From: Desulfofundulus salinus
GTDB lineage: Bacteria; Bacillota; Desulfotomaculia; Desulfotomaculales; Desulfovirgulaceae
NCBI RefSeq assembly: GCF_003627965.1
Contig: NZ_RBWE01000001.1
Span: forward strand, 1,221,895 to 1,285,894
Length of the DNA: 64,000 nucleotides
Direction: 5' to 3'
Shown here: in pieces, positions 59,796 to 64,000 of the stretch
Layout: every line of letters begins with the position of its first letter
Position numbering within the stretch: position 1 is the stretch's first letter
Notes under the pieces: generated by a model
What the model was told of the DNA's origin: nothing
Seen by the model: the letters and a program-made list of their open reading frames with translations, nothing else
Database searches by the model: none
Made by a program: the position numbers and the translations under genes

Positions 59796-61139
59796 ATGAG
59801 ATACATCCCGAATACACCTGCCGACCGGCAAAAAATGCTGGCGGATATCGGGGTTGGCTCAGTGGAAGAGCTCTTTGCCGATATACCGGAACAGGTGCGC
59901 TTAAAAAGGGAGCTGGACCTGCCCGATGCCCTTTCCGAGCCAGAGCTGGTTCGTCACATGGAAAAACTGGCCGGGAAAAACGGGGATACGGGCCGCTATA
60001 CCTGTTTTTTGGGCGGGGGTTACTACGACCATTATATACCCGCAGTGGTCCCCGCCCTGCTGGCCCGTTCCGAGTTTTACACCGCCTACACCCCCTACCA
60101 GGCCGAGATCAGCCAGGGTACCCTGGCCGCTATTTACGAGTTTCAGACCATGATCTGTGAACTAACTGGCATGGATGTGGCCAATGCCTCCATGTATGAC
60201 GGGGCCACCGCGCTGGCCGAGGCGGCGGCGGTGGCGACGGGGGCAACCGGCCGGCACCGGGTTGTAGTGGCCCGAACGGTTCACCCGGAATACCGGCAGG
60301 TTTTAAACACCTACCTGGAGCCCCGGGGAGTGGAGCTGGTAGAGTTGCCCTTTGCCGGTGGAATAACTGTAACGGATAATCTGGACCAATATATAGACCG
60401 GCAGACGGCGGCGGTATTGGTGCAGCAACCTAACTTCTTTGGCTGCCTGGAAGATGTCCATTCCCTGGAACAGGCCGCACGCGGGGCGGGGGCCCTGTTT
60501 ATTGTCAGTGCCGATCCGATATCCCTGGGCCTGCTTAAACCACCCGGGGAATATGGAGCCGACATCGTGGTGGGCGAGGGTCAATCCCTGGGCCTGCCCC
60601 TGAGCTTTGGCGGTCCCGGTTTTGGGTACTTCGCCGCCCGGGAAAAATTCCTGCGCCGCATCCCCGGCCGGGTGGTAGGGGCCACCACCGATGTCCACGG
60701 CCGCAGGGGATTTGTGCTGACTTTGCAGGCCCGGGAGCAGCATATTCGCCGGGAAAAGGCCACTTCCAACATCTGTTCCAACCAGGCCCTTTGTGCCCTG
60801 GCGGCCACCATTTACCTGTCGGCCATGGGTCCGGCGGGCTTGCGCCGGGTGGCCGGGCTTTGTGCCCAAAAGGCTGCCTACGCCAAAAAACGCCTGGCCG
60901 GTGTGAAGGGTATCACGGTAGCCTTTACTGCCCCTTCCTTTAAGGAATTCGTGCTTAAAAGTGAGTATCCCGTAACCGGGGTTCAGGAAGTGCTGTTGCG
61001 ACGCGGGCTGGTGGCCGGCCCGGATCTTGGATGCTTTTACCCGGAACTCTCCAACCACCTGCTGGTGGCCGTTACCGAAAAACGCACTAAGGAAGAAATT
61101 GACCGGCTGGCGGAAGCCCTGGAGGAGGTGGCAGGATGA
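59796..61139 (+). CDS. gcvPA: glycine dehydrogenase (decarboxylating) subunit 1
   Basis: 447-residue alpha subunit of the two-part P protein. N-terminus [26 protein letters not shown] is diagnostic; [40 protein letters not shown] and [15 protein letters not shown] follow. It acts with gcvPB to decarboxylate glycine. ATGA overlap with gcvPB (61136-61139). Confidence 0.96.
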   Translation: MRYIPNTPADRQKMLADIGVGSVEELFADIPEQVRLKRELDLPDALSEPELVRHMEKLAGKNGDTGRYTCFLGGGYYDHYIPAVVPALLARSEFYTAYTPYQAEISQGTLAAIYEFQTMICELTGMDVANASMYDGATALAEAAAVATGATGRHRVVVARTVHPEYRQVLNTYLEPRGVELVELPFAGGITVTDNLDQYIDRQTAAVLVQQPNFFGCLEDVHSLEQAARGAGALFIVSADPISLGLLKPPGEYGADIVVGEGQSLGLPLSFGGPGFGYFAAREKFLRRIPGRVVGATTDVHGRRGFVLTLQAREQHIRREKATSNICSNQALCALAATIYLSAMGPAGLRRVAGLCAQKAAYAKKRLAGVKGITVAFTAPSFKEFVLKSEYPVTGVQEVLLRRGLVAGPDLGCFYPELSNHLLVAVTEKRTKEEIDRLAEALEEVAG

Positions 61140-62599
61140 TCAAAAACCCGTGGAATGAAAAGCTCATCTTTGAACTGGGCGCTCCCGGCCGGCAGGCCTT
61201 TTCCCTGCCCGCAAGCGATGTGCCGGAAGTGGATCTGGATTGGCCGGAAAATATGCGACGGGAAAAAGCTCCCGGCCTGCCGGAAGTGAGCGAGCCGGAA
61301 CTGGTACGGCATTTCACCGCCCTTTCCCGTTTAAACCACGGGGTGGACACCGATTTCTACCCCCTCGGATCCTGTACCATGAAGTACAACCCCAAGGTAG
61401 ATGAGGCGTTGGCCGCCCTGCCCGGATTTGCCGGCATCCACCCCTACCTGCCGGAAGAACTGGTTCAGGGTGCCCTGCAGTTAATTTATGAGATGGAAAC
61501 CTACCTGGCGGAAATCGGCGGCATGGAGCGGGTGACCATGCAGCCTGCGGCGGGGGCCCATGGTGAGCTGGCGGGGATCTTGTTGATCCGGGCTTACCAC
61601 CGCCAGCGGGGGGAAAACCGCACAAGGATTCTTGTTCCAGACTCGGCCCACGGCACCAACCCGGCTACGGCGGCCATGGCCGGTTACCAGGTGGTCAGCG
61701 TGCCTTCGGATCGCCGGGGCGGGGTGGATGTGGCGGCCCTGGAAAAACTCCTGGATGACCAGGTAGCCGGACTCATGCTTACCAATCCCAACACCCTGGG
61801 CCTGTTTGACGAGAACATTCATATCGTTGCCGATCTGGTCCACCAGGCCGGCGGACTTTTGTACTACGATGGGGCCAACGCCAACGCCATTCTCGGATAC
61901 AGCCGTCCCGGAGACATGGGCTTTGATGTGGTGCACTTTAACCTGCATAAAACCTTTGCTACGCCCCACGGCGGCGGTGGGCCCGGGTCCGGACCGGTAG
62001 GGGTGAAAAAGGAACTGGTTCCTTTCCTGCCTGTACCCCTTGTGGACTACGACGGAAAGCGTTATTATTTTAACTACGACCTGCCCCATTCCATTGGCAA
62101 GATGCGCTCCTTTTACGGCAATTTCGGCGTGGTGGTCAAGGCTTACGCCTACATCCGCTCCATGGGGCCCGACGGTTTGAAGCAGGTAAGCCAGGACGCG
62201 GTGCTCAACGCCAACTATCTCATGGCCCACTTGAAAAAGTATTTCTACCTGCCCTACGACCGCCTTTGCAAGCACGAATTTGTCCTTTCGGGCAAGTGGC
62301 AAAAGGAGCGTTACGGCGTCAGGACCCTGGATATGGCCAAACGGCTCTTAGACCATGGGTTTCACCCGCCAACCATTTACTTCCCGTTGATCGTGGAAGA
62401 AGCAATGATGATCGAGCCCACGGAAACGGAAAGCAAGGAAACCCTGGACCGTTTCATTGCCTCCATGATCGAGATTGCCCGGGAGGTGGAGGAGGATCCC
62501 GAGAAGGTAAAGGGAGCCCCCTATACCACCTACCTGGGACGGCTGGACGAAGCGACTGCCGCCCGCAAGCCCGACCTGCGCTGGCGTGCCGGGAGCTGA
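61136..62599 (+). CDS. gcvPB: glycine dehydrogenase (decarboxylating) subunit 2
   Basis: 487-residue beta subunit with the PLP site: [21 protein letters not shown] holds the Schiff-base lysine. Other conserved parts: [27 protein letters not shown] [21 protein letters not shown] and [19 protein letters not shown] 61136 overlaps gcvPA; translation is coupled. Together with gcvPA it matches one full-length GcvP. Confidence 0.96.
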   Translation: MIKNPWNEKLIFELGAPGRQAFSLPASDVPEVDLDWPENMRREKAPGLPEVSEPELVRHFTALSRLNHGVDTDFYPLGSCTMKYNPKVDEALAALPGFAGIHPYLPEELVQGALQLIYEMETYLAEIGGMERVTMQPAAGAHGELAGILLIRAYHRQRGENRTRILVPDSAHGTNPATAAMAGYQVVSVPSDRRGGVDVAALEKLLDDQVAGLMLTNPNTLGLFDENIHIVADLVHQAGGLLYYDGANANAILGYSRPGDMGFDVVHFNLHKTFATPHGGGGPGSGPVGVKKELVPFLPVPLVDYDGKRYYFNYDLPHSIGKMRSFYGNFGVVVKAYAYIRSMGPDGLKQVSQDAVLNANYLMAHLKKYFYLPYDRLCKHEFVLSGKWQKERYGVRTLDMAKRLLDHGFHPPTIYFPLIVEEAMMIEPTETESKETLDRFIASMIEIAREVEEDPEKVKGAPYTTYLGRLDEATAARKPDLRWRAGS

Positions 62600-62673
62600 T
62601 GGTATAACGGTGTGTCGGTAAGAGGCCCGGGCGGTTTACCAGCCCGGGCTGCCTGGAAAGGAGGGCCAGATAA

Positions 62674-63552
62674 ATGTCTAGCGGGGAAACAAAAGCCGCT
62701 GCGGCTGCGTGGCCCCGTCAATGGCGTTTGCTGGAGACGGGAGCCTCCGACGGGGCCACCAATATGGCCGTGGATGAAGCCATTTTAATTCATCACAGCC
62801 GGGGTGAGGTGCCGCCCACCTTGCGCTTTTACCGGTGGGACCCGCCCACCCTGTCCCTGGGGTACTTTCAAAACGCCGACCGGGAAGTAGACCGGGAAGC
62901 CTGCCGGCGCATGGGCATTGGCCTGGTACGCCGCCCCACCGGAGGCCGGGCCGTTCTCCACGACCGGGAAGTAACCTATAGCGTTACCATTGCCCAGGAA
63001 TTCCTGCCCGGTAGTGTGCTGGAAACATACCGCCTGTTGAGCCAGGGACTGGTGGCCGGTTTGCGGTTGCTGGGGGTAGAGGTGGACTTGTTCAATCCTG
63101 ATAAAACGCAGCGGGAATTGCGATCCAAACTATCGGCCGCCTGTTTCGACACCCCCTCGGGATATGAAGTAGCGGTAGCGGGCAAGAAACTGGTGGGGAG
63201 CGCCCAGGTCCGGCAGCGGGGAACCATTCTCCAGCACGGTTCTATACTGCTCAGTGTAGATGAAGAGAAACTTTTTGCCGTCCTGGCCTTTCCGTCGGAA
63301 GCGGTGCGTCAGCGGGTGAAGGCGGCTTTTGGGGTGAAGGCCACCGCACTGGACCGGGTACTGCCCCAGGCACCCGGCTACGACCAGGTTTGCCGTGCCG
63401 TGGCCCGGGGATTTGCTACGGCTCTGGGCATCGATCTAATTCCGTCAGAACTGACCGCGGGTGAGCGTCTCACGGCCCGAAAACTGGCGCTCGAGAAATA
63501 TAGTTATTTGAACTGGCACGAACAAGGCAGATTAGAGGATATATCCCCATAA
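62674..63552 (+). CDS. lipM: octanoyltransferase/lipoate-protein ligase family (LipM-like)
   Basis: 292-residue protein of the biotin/lipoate A/B ligase family. RRPTGGRAVLHDREVTYSV is the ligand-binding region; AACFDTPSGYEVAVAGKKLVGSAQVR contains the cysteine used by LipM octanoyl-ACP:GcvH transferase and the conserved lysine in GKKLVGSAQ. It probably loads GcvH with octanoate for later sulfur insertion. ATG 62674 follows AAAGGAGGG. It lies 74 bases after gcvPB. Confidence 0.85.
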   Translation: MSSGETKAAAAAWPRQWRLLETGASDGATNMAVDEAILIHHSRGEVPPTLRFYRWDPPTLSLGYFQNADREVDREACRRMGIGLVRRPTGGRAVLHDREVTYSVTIAQEFLPGSVLETYRLLSQGLVAGLRLLGVEVDLFNPDKTQRELRSKLSAACFDTPSGYEVAVAGKKLVGSAQVRQRGTILQHGSILLSVDEEKLFAVLAFPSEAVRQRVKAAFGVKATALDRVLPQAPGYDQVCRAVARGFATALGIDLIPSELTAGERLTARKLALEKYSYLNWHEQGRLEDISP

Positions 63553-63629
63553 ATTACCCGTTGATCTTTCAGTGCAAGTGCATTAATATATATACCTGCC
63601 GACGGTAATTAGAAAGTAAAAAATGGCTC

Positions 63630-63659
63630 TTGACTCGAGTAGCAGTAATGTGATACAAT
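63630..63659 (+). promoter_or_regulatory. rRNA operon promoter
   Basis: TTGACT 63630-63635, 18-base spacer and TACAAT 63654-63659, about 165 bases before the 16S start. The leader holds TTGAAAACTAAACA (63692-63705), a typical Firmicute rRNA leader/antitermination box region. Confidence 0.8.
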
Positions 63660-63822
63660 CAAAAATGCGCGTTGAGCGCGGGTAGTGGTCCTTGAAAACT
63701 AAACAGGGAGGAAGAAGGCAGGGGGGAAGGTATAGCGGAAGCGCCATTAAGAGGTGCGGAAGCGGCCTGAACCTCGTTGGAAGGCGAGCAGTAATTCCGA
63801 AGAGCATGGACGGACTTGAAGT

Positions 63823-64000
<178 letters not shown>

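Overview
The window looks like chromosome from a thermophilic or mesophilic spore-forming, anaerobic Firmicute of the Peptococcaceae (Desulfotomaculum / Desulfofundulus / Pelotomaculum type). The grounds are a sporulation gene (spoIIP), an acetyl-CoA pathway pair (carbon monoxide dehydrogenase and acetyl-CoA synthase), an Hdr/Hmc-like iron-sulfur protein typical of sulfate reducers, an 11-subunit complex I without NuoEFG, GC-rich coding sequence and a Firmicute-like 16S rRNA 5' end at the right edge. The genus is inferred from gene content and is not proven here.

Region 1 (1-21300) is an accessory metal/tetrapyrrole and transport region. It holds two CobN-type chelatase large subunits (one cut by the window edge), a radical SAM/SPASM protein, a NikBCDE/DppBCDF-like ABC transporter with a lipoprotein receptor, a chimeric methyltransferase/receptor gene, a DUF4198 protein, a CGGC protein, a methyltransferase and a ZnuABC-like transporter. 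Four copies of a similar hairpin leader (core GCCACGAAGG...CGAA...CGTGGCTTTT) lie before four of these transcription units. Between 16100 and 17100 there are gene remnants: a truncated HepT-like gene, a FeoB stub carrying a Fur-box-like site, and an S-layer-domain fragment.

Region 2 (21300-28800) holds spoIIP, an FmdE-family protein, an enoyl-CoA hydratase, a heme O synthase, a broken DUF1848/spore-photoproduct-lyase-like fragment, an HTH/metallo-beta-lactamase operon and an Hdr-like iron-sulfur protein.

Region 3 (28770-32600) holds a structured RNA candidate, a sigma-54 activator with a PAS domain, paired TGCA-type palindromes and a -24/-12 promoter. A MITE-like element follows, then genes for NifX/NifB-family cofactor-binding and DUF5320 proteins, then a Fur-family regulator. 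Region 4 (32700-37530) holds acsA (cooS) and acsB, preceded by an upstream region similar to that of the Hdr-like gene and followed by a second copy of the structured element. An aminotransferase then lies on the minus strand.

Region 5 (39100-46200) is the conserved ylxM-ffh-rpsP-khpA-ylqD-rimM-trmD-rplS-lepB-rbgA-rnhB housekeeping cluster. Region 6 (46270-56040) is nuoABCDHIJKLMN. It is followed by superoxide dismutase, a C_GCAxxG_C_C protein and yraN. Region 7 (58000-63550) is a glycine-riboswitch-controlled glycine cleavage operon (gcvT-gcvH-gcvPA-gcvPB) with a lipoyl-transfer gene that can modify GcvH. The window ends in the promoter, leader and first 178 bases of a 16S rRNA gene. Together the CODH/ACS, glycine cleavage system and ferredoxin-type complex I suggest one-carbon metabolism coupled to membrane energy conservation.
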